Positions 22,296 through 32,848 of a DNA stretch of 64,000 bases are shown here, piece by piece (position 1 is the first letter of the stretch; the number at the start of each line of letters is the position of its first letter). Position numbers and translations under genes: made by a program. Below the pieces are notes generated by a model, which saw only the letters and a list, made by a program, of their open reading frames with translations, was not told where the DNA came from and did not search any database. Origin of the DNA: Pseudofabraea citricarpa (lineage: Eukaryota; Ascomycota; Leotiomycetes; Helotiales; Dermateaceae); the NCBI GenBank assembly GCA_029641185.1, contig JAPWGK010000003.1, positions 1,116,001 to 1,180,000 on the forward strand, given 5' to 3'.

Positions 22296-23933
22296 ATGTC
22301 GACGGTCGATTCGCATCCAGAACCATTGTTCTCCTTCCCCTCCATCCCTCCTCGTCTCGCTGATATCAGTACTGCCATCACATCAACCGTCTCAGGAGCT
22401 ACGAGGGAGAGTGTGAGATCTCCCAGGTCTCCAGCGTCTCCTTTTTTCGATCCGTTGTCTGCTGCGCTCTCGACTGCACAAGCTAAATATACGCTCTCGA
22501 ACTCGAAATCGCTAGCTGCCCATAATGAAGCGTGTCAAGACTTTCCCGGTGGGAATACGAGAACAGTATTACACTCAAGCCCATTTCCTATGACCTTCAG
22601 TAAGTTTTCTCTGCGCTGCACGGAAACAGGAACAAGACAAGAAGAACAATCACATTGATGAAACTTTAAAAACAAAGCCTCCGGAAAGGGATGTGAAGTC
22701 ACGAGTCTAGATGGCGAGACATATATCGATTTCCTGGGTGAATACACGGCGGGTCTCTTTGGACACTCCAACCCTACCATAGCAGAAGCCGTTCGAGAAG
22801 CACTGCAGCGCGGTTGGAATCTCGGCGGCCCAAACACATACGAACGCACACTGGCGCGGAAAGTATGCAAACGCTTCTCAGCGAGCGGCATCGAGCAAGT
22901 ACGCTTCACAAACTCCGGAACAGAGAGCAACACGATGGCTCTCGCCGCTGCCGTAGCATATACCGGCCGGAAGAAGATTCTCGTCTTCAAGAAGGGATAT
23001 CATGGAGGCACGTTATCGTTCCCGGAAAACCTGCATCCGGAAATGCATACCAACCTGCCACATGATTTTGTGCTGGCGCCGTATAACGATATCGACGGCA
23101 CGCGCAAAGTCATTGAGGCTCTGCCGCCGAAGTCCCTGGCTGCCGTTCTTGTTGAGCTCGTCCAAGGGAGCGGCGGTGCAATTCCAGGAACTCCTGAGTT
23201 TCTGAGATTTCTGGACAAGGTAGCGCATGATCTCGGTGCCGTGTTTGTCGTCGATGAGGTAATGACTTCACGGCTCTCGTACCATGGACTCTCGGCAGAT
23301 CTGGGCCTGAGTCCGGATCTCGTGACGTTGGGGAAATGGGTCGGAGGTGGTATGACCTTTGGAGCGTTTGGAGGGCGCAAGAACATTATGAGCCTGTTTG
23401 ATCCTCGTGCTGCGGTGCTTGCACATTCAGGCACCTTCAACAATAACGTCATCACCATGGCTGCTGGATGTGCCGGGATGGACATATATACCGAAGAAGA
23501 GATCAAGCGATTAAACGCCCTGGGAGAAGATCTCAAAGCGTCCATCTCTGCCATTCTTAACAAGTACTCGATCCAATCTAAGCCCGAGCCAGCAGGAAAA
23601 CCGTGCCCAGAGAAAAACGAGCTCGAATCGCCCTTTACGGGAATCGAATCCCCTAAGACTGACCATCTAGTCACGAGCGTCGAGTCACTCTCGATCAGCA
23701 GCCCGGGCACCATGTGGGTTTCTGGCCGTGGTAGCATGCTGAATATCAATTTCGCGGGTCAGAGCGAAGGGAGTCTGCGAGCACTGTTCTGGCATCATAT
23801 GTTAGAGGCTGGCTTCTACCTCGCTCAGAGAGGATTCATTGCCTTGAATATCGAGATCCAGAAGGATCATATAGAGAGGTTCGTAGCGGCAGTTGAGAAA
23901 TTCGTGTCGCGGTATCGACAGGCTTTGAACTGA
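22296..23933 (+). CDS. Class-III PLP aminotransferase, glutamate-1-semialdehyde aminomutase-like
   Basis: Two exons (22296-22599, 22678-23933) encode 519 residues; the splice restores PMTFTSGKGCEVTSLDGETY. The fold-type I landmarks are present: FTNSGTESNTMALAAA (phosphate cup), YHGGT, VFVVDEVMTSR (the Asp contacting the pyridine N) and LVTLGKWVGGGMTFGAFGG, where K is the PLP Schiff-base lysine. An internal Ser/Pro/Glu-rich insert (about residues 420-455) sits between the large domain and the C-terminal domain. Fungi make aminolevulinate from glycine, so this is unlikely to be a haem-pathway enzyme. It belongs to a group of GSA-like aminotransferases of uncertain substrate, often in specialised metabolism. 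The intron acceptor (aaacaaag) lacks a pyrimidine tract but is the only one that keeps frame. Confidence 0.85.
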
Positions 23934-24693
23934 GCTATGAAGGAAATTTTTAAATTGGGCTAGATGCATAATTTATCGGAATTGAAAATCTTGTATATAA
24001 CGTTGGGTATGGAATTGGATACCTCATGTGTGATTTACATGTTGTCCTCCGTGTGGAGTAAGCGAGCAAAACATCAGAACATCGCTAATACCGAATAAAT
24101 GTATAATTTCCAACTCTACGCCCAGCACTTCGGAGGCACGGGCATGCAAGCCCTTGCTTGTTGCACGTCTGAATTCCTCACTCTGAAAATCCAATATCCA
24201 GTTTCCAGATCCATCCATACACACGTTCTAGCCCACTGCGCCCATTCCCCTCCGATTTAGCTTCTCCATCGCACTAATCAAAGTCCGGCTCCAATAGCTT
24301 CTCTCCTTCGACGGGTATTTTGTTGCACGTCTAGAAATACCTTTATGTACTTATATTTGCAGCTGTTATACAAGAGCCATTGACTAATATAGAGAGGGCT
24401 TGAGGTTTGTTGCATATCGACATTCTCGAGAAACAATCAACCCAACTGCGTTCCGAACGCTTGCGGGGTTTTGTTGCGTGTCTACGTTCTTCGGAAGATA
24501 TTCTGCTTATTGGCCGTTATGCTTAGTTGGTATCTATCTAGCAGTAGCACCTGCCCTAGCCAAGCAGGTGCGGTTTCTGTTGCACATCTGGATTCCTACG
24601 TCGTATCGCGGCGCAGTTATAGCTCACCAGTAAATGAGCTTTGTTGTATGTCGAAATTTGAGAATATGTTAACTGGGTTTATGTCAAGTCCAC

Positions 24694-25145
24694 AGTAACG
24701 TCGGGATCCCTAGCGTGTTCACTATACTCGCTTGGATGGCTATATTAATATATAGAATAGGTATATATAAGAAAAGTAAAATAATAGAATTCTATTAAGA
24801 GAAGTTATACTCGTACGTAGTTATATAATCTTTATTTTCAAATAACTTAAATTTTATTAATCTTAACTTTAGTTACTTATTACGTATTATTAGAAAATCA
24901 CGCGTATATGTTATATATATATTTTAAATAAAAAATAAACTTTCTAAGACTATTTTTATAATATTAGTATTTCTTACTATTTAGATATTATACAAGTTAT
25001 ATTTATCTATAGTTTACTTATATAGTAGAAATATTATAAACTATAGCTAATTATAAAGCGAGATTACTTATAATATCACTTAAAAGACTATTAGGGAGCG
25101 TATGCTAAGCTAAACCGAGCCACCGCTAGGGGTCCCGGTGTTACT
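24694..25145. mobile_element. 452-bp inverted-repeat element (MITE-like) inside the array
   Basis: The left end AGTAACGTCGGGATCCCTAG and the right end, read on the minus strand as AGTAACACCGGGACCCCTAG, match at 17 of 20 positions, and all three differences are transitions. The interior (about 24,740-25,090) is extremely AT-rich and free of open frames, consistent with RIP. No target duplication is obvious. Removing it would bring the flanking motif copies from 595 to about 143 bp apart, within the array's range, so it looks like a later insertion. Confidence 0.65.
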
Positions 25146-25930
25146 ATATATACGGTTGGGCTCTCCAAATATCATCTATTGTGGGACAGGATGCGCGTTC
25201 CACTTCGCCTTCGTAGGTCTATGCAAGCGAGTATTTTGTTGCGTGTCGATATTTAAGAATGCACTGTGCGCTGTTACTTAGCTGCTATTTTGTCCATGCT
25301 AGTAGCCAGCTTGTGTATGGTTCTACCAGTTTAGGGGTTTGTTGCATGTCGATGTTTTAGAAATATGTTGTCTACTGCTCTTTAGTAGCTGTGTAGCTCG
25401 CTCGACTCGTGTTATGTTAGTTAGGTATGTAGCCATGTTTGGACTTCACCGTTTGCGTATGTGTTCACTTACGTATATCCGTGGCTAATGCTAGCTTTTG
25501 TTGCACATCGGAGGTTGTACGTAACATCTCTGTGAAGTAGAGTATATATAATTTAGCTTGCTCGTGGTGCTTGTTAGCTTGCTTTTGTTGCATGTCTGAG
25601 TGTAACACAGGGTGTCTGTACAGAGTGCGAGGTAAAATCTGGGCTACTAGAATCTATGTATATAGATGGTCTGTTGCACGTCTGAGTTTCCTTCGCCTGT
25701 ATTTAGGATCAGATCTGATTCGACCAGACTTCAGCTTAGGAGGAAGTGAGATTTTGTTGCACATCTGAATTCAAAATATCGCACATCGGATATTTCCAGC
25801 CTTTCTCTCGTGACCTTAGTTCGCAGCTAAAGTAGACTTTGTTGCACATCTGAGTCCGAAGGACGTCCGTCCCTCACGGTCATTCGTTCGTTCTCGCTTA
25901 TCAGGCTCGTGATCAGCGGCGGCTGGTTTT

Positions 25931-26076
25931 GTTGCACGTCTGCACAAGAGTTCGAATTCGTTCAACGCATCGAAACTGATTTTGAGCACCAGCGAACTTT
26001 TTTGTTGCACGTCTGCACAAGAGTTCGAATTCGTTCAACGCATCGTAACTGATTTTGAGCACCAGCGAACTTTTTT
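25931..26076 (+). repeat. Two tandem 73-bp units inside the array
   Basis: 25931-26003 and 26004-26076 are identical except for one base (cgAaac versus cgTaac). Each unit is one motif copy plus its complete spacer. It is a recent duplication of a single repeat-spacer unit. Confidence 0.9.
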
Positions 26077-26264
26077 GTTGCACATCTGAAAAACTGCTGC
26101 TCAACTCCTCGAGGTACTTCAACTCATTTTTTTGCGCTGAGGTAATTGGGTTGGGTTGGGTTTTGTTGCACGTCTGACTTCGAGAGGACCCTCCAAATCT
26201 CTGGATATTCTGAGCCAACGACTCACGTGCTAGCTAACTGCCTAAGTTCTTGTTGCATATCGGA

Positions 26265-26949
26265 GTGGCTAGGAGAAGGTCATAATGTTTTGCTGGGTTT
26301 CATCGCAAATCGAGACTCAGCTGAGTACCTATCTTTGAAGAAAGAAAAAACAATAGCTTGTCTATCTCATTTGGATTTTATCATACGTTAAATTATCGAA
26401 GGAGTGGGTTGGAAACTTTACAAATAACCAGACCTGTTATTGATCTGGACCTGCTAGAGCTCTTGATCTATTGGTTCTTCTGCCACCTTGCTCATTTTAT
26501 TGTTTTGAAGACATCTCATATTGACTAAGAATAATGAGGAACCTAACTCGAAATAGTTATCTCATGAGGCTTGTCGGAAAGTAGTTGCCAATACGTACCA
26601 AAATGGGTAAGTGTATGGAAAGCGGACTAGATGGTTACCCCAATCAATTTATCCTGTATCAAATGCTACAAGATGATATTTGTTGCTGTCAGACGAACCT
26701 TAGACCAATACATCGTCATGCGAGGGCATTTCTGTTGCGCCATTCTTAACACATTTCCACTGATGAAGGTATATTTCAAACAAGTAACATATTATGATTA
26801 CCGAGCAGGCTACGGAAGAAGGCTACAGGGTAACCAAAAACAAAGGGAAAAATAGCAAGGAGGTATAATCCGAGGATACGCCAGAAGACTCGCAGAATAA
26901 ATTGACCGAAGACACAACAAAAAGGAAATAACACACGGGATATCAGAAA
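26265..26949. other. Intergenic, downstream of the array
   Basis: Contains a doubtful array copy at about 26301 and two weak GTTGC words at about 26,682 and 26,733, then the 3' flank of the oxidoreductase gene. No gene seen. Confidence 0.4.
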
Positions 26950-28206
26950 TTAAAAGGCCGATCCGGTGGCTGTGGGAACCATCTTCTCGGTGAACAACGT
27001 CTTCGCCTTGACCATGACGACCATGAAGCTCGGTAGTTTCATGGTGCCCATATGGCCTGTGCCTGACTTCTTGCCGACGGGGACGGCAAGCATGTCTACA
27101 GTAGATAAGTTAGCAATATGCAAGAAGCAAGACTTCGGATTTACGTACCCTTCTCATCGACCTTGAATGCGACGGGGGACTTGTTCTGGAGACCCAAGAT
27201 GATGTTCTTGACAACATGAGGACTTTGCTTCTCGACATTTACGTATTGTGGGCGTTGCACAGCTGAGATATCTCCAACGGCCCAAACATCTTCAGTACCC
27301 TTTACTCGCAGGTACTGGTCAACAACCACGAAACCGTTCTGGTTGAGGAGGTGTCCAGGTACATAAGAAGAGTTGGGTACAAGACCCATAGTAGGAATGT
27401 ACAAATCAGTGGTCACTTTGCTGCCATCAGATAGCGTGAGTTCTGTACGTCCATCTGGCATGGTTGCTGATCCTGATACTTTGGTGCTGGTCTTGATCTC
27501 AACATTAAGAGTTTTGAGTTGTTTTGTTGCCGTCTTCGATACGCTCGCAGGTGTTCCTTCAAGAATTTGAGCACCGCTAGCAATCTGATATGAATTATTA
27601 GCAAATGGATAGTTTGGGAGACGCCGTTTAGTGGCTAATTATTGTGGGTTGTTGGCAAAAGACTTTACATACCAAAGTAATCTTTTTTGTCTTTCCATAC
27701 TCGAATCCCAATTCGCCTGAAACTTCCACTCCGGTAGCACCTCCACCGACTACGGTTATCGACTTTGCAGCCTTGACCTTGTCTGAAAATTGGTGAAGTG
27801 CGTCGCGGGTAGCTTCAAAAGAGCCAACCCCCTTGAAAGGTACATCCCCCTTTGACTTAGAACCGGTCGCGAGAACAAGGATATCGTAATCGAGAGTTAA
27901 GGCGCCACTGGCGCTAGCGACTTCAACCTTTTTGGAGTTGACATTAAGGCTTTCGGCAGTTCCCAGAACAAATTCAAATCGGCCGGCGGGGTACTGTTTG
28001 AATCCAGGCGCAATTGGGTGGAAGATCTTCTCGTCTTTCAATTGCCCTGGCACGATTGCTCTTGTAGCTGCGATGTTCCAGTAGATGTGCGTACTTGGCG
28101 AAACGAGAATGACCTTCACGTCACCCGTCTTTGCTGTCTGCTTCAACAGCCTATGTGCCGTTCCAAGGCCAGCAAATGATCCACCAAGGATGACGACGGT
28201 CTTCAT
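26950..28206 (-). CDS. FSP1/AIFM2-like FAD-dependent NAD(P)H oxidoreductase
   Basis: Three exons (28206-27673, 27584-27149, 27095-26950) encode 371 residues, the normal size for AIF-like/FSP1 enzymes. The N-terminus MKTVVILGGSFAGLGTAHRL is the FAD-binding Rossmann motif. A second dinucleotide motif, KSITVVGGGATGVEVSGELG, binds NAD(P)H. The conserved ATGSKSKGD follows the central strand and the late FAD motif is TEDVWAVGDIS. The C-terminal MGTMKLPSFMVVMVKAKTLF is typical of fungal members. It is expected to oxidise NAD(P)H and reduce quinones at membranes. The start at 28206 places the FAD motif at the extreme N-terminus, as in the family; the frame is open further upstream but without protein-like content. 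Confidence 0.88.
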
Positions 28207-28689
28207 TTTTGCGGTTGTTATATTGGAAGATAGATAAAGTTGAAGAGTTTGATGAAGTGGTGAGAGAAAGTTGTAGTGAGTACAAAATCGAAATGGTATG
28301 ATTTCCCTGCGGGAATCGGGACGATATAAAAGCTCGCAACCTGTGCCACGTTCGGACTTTGCAGCTGTTAAAAATCTCCGATGGGAGCACCAATTTGAAA
28401 GCATTTTATCGAATTTCTCAGCATATTCAGTGCTGTCGTACCAAATTTCCATTCATTGGTGGTTTCGTATCTCGTAATAATGCTTGAACCATACTCGAAC
28501 AGTCCGGGAAGCGAGCCGAAAGAAAGTGTCGGCTCGAATGACCAAGCGTACCGCCCACTTCGAGCCAATCAGAGACTGCTCCGCGCTTCATCAAGTTCAC
28601 AGACCCACTAAGCAACCCAAATGCTAATGCCAAATGTGACAAAGCTCTAGCGGGATATTAGCATCCAACAGAAATTCACTATATCTAAT

Positions 28690-28803
28690 CTTACCAGTCC
28701 TCTTAAGAGCTAGCTGTATGATCAAGAAGTACTCCTCTGTAGCTCAAGTCTTAAGAGCCTCTGAAGTCTCATATTTTATTACTCGGTACTTGCTTATCCT
28801 CGG
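28690..28803 (+). repeat. Left arm of ~115-bp inverted repeat flanking a regulator gene
   Basis: Reverse complement of 31692-31805. Shared blocks include CCGAGGATAAG, AAAATATGAGACTT, GACTTGAGCTACAGAGGAGT, ACTTCTTGATCATA and GCTAGCTCTTAAGAGG. Most differences are transitions (for example AAGCAAGT/AAGCGAGT). Similarity stops abruptly on both sides. Confidence 0.8.
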
Positions 28804-29388
28804 AAGGATGAAAATCCTTAATATAATAGATTCATCTAGTAGTATTCATGACAATTTGGCAGAAGGAAGACAACAGGACCAAATCAAGATCAGAAATCTA
28901 TATGAATAGTTGGATTTGACTTTAAGCAGCCGGATGTTTGCAAATATTGTGTTGGTCTAATTCCTGGTTGTTTGTTGACTAAACTCAAAAATCTCTGTCA
29001 GTTTTGGGCATATTAGACTAACCATCCTTTTACACTGGTCTACACATTTTACTGACCATCATGTTCACATTCTCTTGTTCAAAGCAGTTGAACAAAAGAA
29101 ACCTGACCTCGTTGTAATATTGAAGTTATAATCACGTGACATCTTGTAGATTACATAATGCGGACCAGAAACATCTTGGGTGGTGGCAGAACACCAGGAA
29201 CATGTTGGTCGCTTTGTAATGTACGTATTAAGACTGTGTACTTGCTCTTAGAAGCCAATCATTTTGTTTGTATACCGGGAGCTATAAACAACCCAAATAG
29301 GTTGGCTACGACCTTCCAAGCAGCTCGGCGAATCTTTTATTCCACGTACAAGAAAGCACCTCCTTTCTTGGCTTACCGCAACAAAGGT

Positions 29389-31237
29389 ATGATGAACGGC
29401 CCGTTGAGAAACAAGCAAGGTTGCTGGACCTGCAGACTACGCAAGAAGAAATGCGACGAGCGACATCCGCAATGCTCAACATGTGAATCACTCAGCATCA
29501 CTTGTTACGGCTATGGTCCAAGGCCAGAATGGATGGACGGCGGGGAGAAAGAGAAGGCCATAGCAAACACCATCAAGGAGTCTGTCAAACATAATTCAAG
29601 GCGCAAAGGACGCTTGGGTGCATCCATAAGTCAATTTCGAGATCGCTACCGCAGCCAGAAACCGCTCCGGCCAGCACCAAAAGAAAAAGCTAGCCATGTG
29701 GAACCGTCTCCCGTGAGCGATGGAACGAATCATGGCACGACAACAAATTCCCAGGATTCCAGCTCGCCAGATACTATGGAAAACTCGTCGCCTGAATCAA
29801 CAGTAAGATTTACATGGTCTTGGGCAACGGAAATACTGATAATCTATAGCCACAATTTGTTGGATGTAATAATCCCGATCGAAGTTGGCAAATACCTTCG
29901 CTCTCAAATATAGAATCAGGTTTATTGATGCACTTCTTGGACAACGTGTTTCCTTTACAATATCCAATGTACAAACCTAGCATTGCTGAAGGTGGACGAG
30001 GCTGGTTACTTTCTTTACTGATGCGGACGAAACCATTGTTTCATGCTGCTATCGGTCTGAGTGCATACCACCGAGAAACGATGCTACTGGCAGAAAGTCG
30101 TAATTCACATTGTATAAAGGGGATTGCAGAGCAAGAAAAACATCTTGAGCGTTGCTTAAAGGAATTCCAAGAGTCCTTAGAGGCAGTTGGTCGATGGCTA
30201 AGCCAAACTTGCCCAAAAGATGGCCTCGGTCTTCTCTCAACCTCTGTTCAGCTAATATTTTTTGATGTTGGTATTACTTCATTTGATATACTAGGAAGAT
30301 ATATATACTAACCGAGTGATAGCTGTTTGCTGGGAATGGTGAGACCTGGCAGATCCATCTGAAGGCAGCAAGTACTTTTTTCCATGAAGGGTTTGAAAAC
30401 CATAGCAAATTCTTGGGATTAAACGCCTCATCTGAATCATTAAATCCACATGAGGTAACCGCTTTCGCCGAGATGAGATTTCCAACGGAAGATCTATCAC
30501 TATTCACATTTATCTCGGGGGTCGTCGTATGGCTTGATGTTATTGCAAGCATCACAACTGGCAGCTCGCCTCGCTTGCTTTCTTTCCATCCCTCTATCAT
30601 TCCACCAGATGCCCCAACAAAGCTCGATAGAATTATGGGTTGCGAAAACTGGGCCATGAATCTAATCGGTCGAGTATCTGCACTCCATGATATAAAATCG
30701 CAAGCACTTCAGAGTGGAACATTTAATCCTATCGGCTTTCAGCATAAAGTCAATGAGATCAGGGAACGAATGCATCAACACCTCACAGAAAACTTTCTAT
30801 CGCTACTCGTCGTCTCAGATACAAGCCCAACGCCAACATATGGCTCTATACCTACTCCTTCAAAACTCACGACCCGTATATTTGCCCTCGCTGCATCAGT
30901 ATATCTACATATGGTTGCTTCCGGACTCGAAGATTCGGCAGATATCAATGCAAATCTTGATGAGGCTATGGCGATTCTTCGATCGAAGACACGCACAGAT
31001 ATAATGCATGCCCTGGTTTGCCCACTGTATATTCTAGGATGCGCTGCGAGACAGCAGGATGAGGATTTTTTCAGAAGTGTATTCTCGACACACCCTGTGC
31101 TTGATCCGTCGTTGGAGCACCGAGCTAAGTTGTTACCTTTGCTAGAAGAAACATGGCAGTTGCGACAAACCTCAGCCTGTACCTGGACTTGGCAAGAAAA
31201 CATCCGCCTCTCCCATCACAACCTTCTGCTCATATAA
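29389..31237 (+). CDS. Zn2Cys6 transcription factor (second regulator)
   Basis: Three exons (29389-29802, 29850-30266, 30323-31237) encode 581 residues. The zinc cluster lies at the N-terminus: GCWTCRLRKKKCDERHPQCS followed by TCESLSITCYGYGPRPEWMD, i.e. C-x2-C-x6-C-x6-C-x2-C-x6-C. A basic linker with a Ser/Thr-rich stretch is followed by a helical Fungal_trans_2-like domain (SGLLMHFLDNVFPLQYPMYK, then LFHAAIGLSAYHRETML). Exon 2 ends at a non-consensus GTTGGT donor, the only one that keeps frame with the acceptor at 30322; the intron has a good ctaac branch site. An ATG at 29158 is in frame but its 77-residue extension looks non-coding, so I start at 29389. The gene lies between inverted repeat arms. 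Confidence 0.85.
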
Positions 31238-31276
31238 CATTAAAAAGCAGTTTCTCGGCCGACTCTGTAGCATTTG

Positions 31277-31631
31277 CGGTGATTAGAGCTCGGGGCCGTT
31301 TTTTTTGCCCCACCCGGAGGTGCCTAATATATATAAGGCAGCTATAATAACCAGTCGTCGACCGGTCGAGTACCAGTTATAGTTTATTTATTTATTTATT
31401 ATTTATTATATTATAGATATAAGTTAAGAGATTAGATTTTACTTATAATAAAAGTAGAATACTTAAAATAATAACTTATAATATAAATAAAAGCTTTATA
31501 TTAAATATTTAGTTACTAACTAGTTTATAACCGGGACGACCGGCCGGGCTCCACCTACCTTTTTCTGCCTTGCCGAAAAAATCAGGCATCTCTAGGTAGG
31601 GCAAAAAAACGGGCCCGAGCTATATACTCCC
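31277..31631. mobile_element. 355-bp Mutator-like MITE with 10-bp target duplication
   Basis: Flanked by the perfect direct repeat GTAGCATTTG (31267-31276 and 31632-31641). The ends are ~51-bp terminal inverted repeats containing AGCTCGGGGCCGTTTTTTTT on the left and AGCTCGGGCCCGTTTTTTT on the right arm's complement. Most differences between arms in the inner 30 bp are transitions. The interior is AT-rich with no coding capacity. The 10-bp duplication is diagnostic for MULE-type elements (9-11 bp). It inserted just downstream of the stop codon of the regulator gene. Confidence 0.88.
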
Positions 31632-31691
31632 GTAGCATTTGATATAACATAGTATTTTGACTTTTTTCTCCCGATAAATTAGATTAGTATC

Positions 31692-31805
31692 CCGAGGATA
31701 AGCGAGTACCGAGCAACAAAATATGAGACTTTGGAGGCCCTTGCGACTTGAGCTACAGAGGAGTACTTCTTGATCATAGGGCTAGCTCTTAAGAGGCCTT
31801 GTTAG
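31692..31805 (-). repeat. Right arm of ~115-bp inverted repeat flanking a regulator gene
   Basis: Counterpart of 28690-28803, on the other side of the Zn2Cys6 gene and the MITE. The outer flanks of the two arms share no sequence. Confidence 0.8.
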
Positions 31806-32022
31806 TATGACTGTCTTACAGCTATATGTATATACAAATAACTCAACGTGTGGTTACGAATATATATTGATACTTAGTTGTTCTCCTATCTACACATGCG
31901 TACGAAGTGCCAAGACCCATGCGAATACTCGTGACTTGAGAGATGCTGAGAGAAACATGTGATCCTCCTAACAGGCCTAGTAAGATTGTCTAGGTGGTTG
32001 CAGATCCTGTAACGGAGGAAGA

Positions 32023-32848
32023 GGCTTAAATACAGGCAAAATTCCTAGCGCGCGTTCCTTCCTTACTATACTCACCCACGTATCTTCCCCTAGAAAAAGT
32101 GATTCCTATATACTCCTAAAACGAAGCTATTCCCAGCTATCCTCTATAAAGCCTGACTCTCTTTGTGCTAGTTATCTTAAGCGTTCCTTCTATATGAAAT
32201 ATACGCCGTAACTCTAATTATCTGCCTCTGATTCTTATTCCTAATTCTCGCTCCGTCAAGTAGCCAGCTTCCCTAGCCCGTTCTACCCCCGTTCTGTCTA
32301 TCTACCTGTATATACTTCTTTCGCGATCTTTTATTCTTCAGAAGCTTATATCTTTGTAGTTCCTAGCCCCAGTTTACTCATATTGCCTCAGATCTATCCT
32401 AGTTATATATAATAAGGATCCGAATAAAACGCGTACTATAGCTTTGCGTACTTGAAAAAGATATTCTTATAAAATCGTAAATCGTAAACTATTCAGAGGC
32501 ATTCACGGATTGATCAATCAATCATGTGGAGGTGAATGGATTGTATGGAGGTTGCGAGAGCTTATATAGCTCGAGGAACTGCCAAACAGGACAAACCCAG
32601 GCATGTGACTTCTCGGGTGTCGGATGCCCTTTCAACATAAACTCCTATATATTCGTTCATGGAGGATAAAGTCGTGCTTGTACGTAGATTACGTGCCGTA
32701 GCTTCGATCGTGTGCGAGAGTATTTTTGCGCGCAGAAAATAAATTTGACTTGAAAGGCTACTAGAAATCGAAGACATAATTGAAAAACGAGTAAATACGC
32801 TTTAGATACAGGCAAAAGTCGGAGCGCGCGTTCCTTCCTTGCTACACT
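32023..32848. repeat. Decayed region bounded by ~50-bp direct repeats
   Basis: 32023-32071 and 32799-32848 share GATACAGGCAAAA-like sequence followed by an exact AGCGCGCGTTCCTTCCTT and ACTAYACT/GCTACACT. Differences are mainly transitions. The intervening DNA is TA-rich and lacks open frames. It could be a short LTR-type or tandem element remnant. Confidence 0.55.

Larger units (their letters stand above)
24150..26264 (+). repeat. Spaced array of a 17-bp motif, ~19 same-strand copies
   Basis: The motif TTTTGTTGCAYRTCKGA recurs on the plus strand only. Positions of its GTTGC core: 24160, 24322, 24409, 24473, 24579, 24643, 25238, 25341, 25500, 25587, 25673, 25756, 25841, 25931, 26004, 26077, 26165, 26252, plus a degenerate copy at 25779 (TCGCACATCGGA) and a doubtful one at 26301. 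Core-to-core distances are mostly 62-106 bp, clustering at 83-90. The sequence between copies is unrelated except for one duplicated spacer. The variable positions within the core are mostly C/T or G/A. Several copies extend rightwards into GARTTC or GAYRTTYT. The distances are not multiples of three, so this is a DNA-level motif and not a coding repeat. The array lies between two convergent gene 3' ends and is split by an AT-rich element. Confidence 0.85.

Noticed and set aside
25940..25965. tRNA-like B-box (AGTTCGAATTC) in the 73-bp units
   Set aside because: No A-box or cloverleaf arms at suitable distance; the match is partial and repeated only because the unit is duplicated.
24150..26264. 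A true CRISPR-Cas array
   Set aside because: Eukaryotic nuclear context, no cas genes, spacer lengths highly variable, repeats degenerate and short. The resemblance is structural only.
25571..26391. Recurring FCCTSEF/FCCMSE-type peptides in plus-strand frames of the motif array
   Set aside because: They are just the 17-bp motif translated. Spacing between copies is not a multiple of three and stops intervene, so no protein repeat is encoded.
29158..29388. Upstream in-frame ATG extending the second Zn2Cys6 protein by 77 residues
   Set aside because: The extension has no homolog-like features, and family members start just before the zinc cluster.
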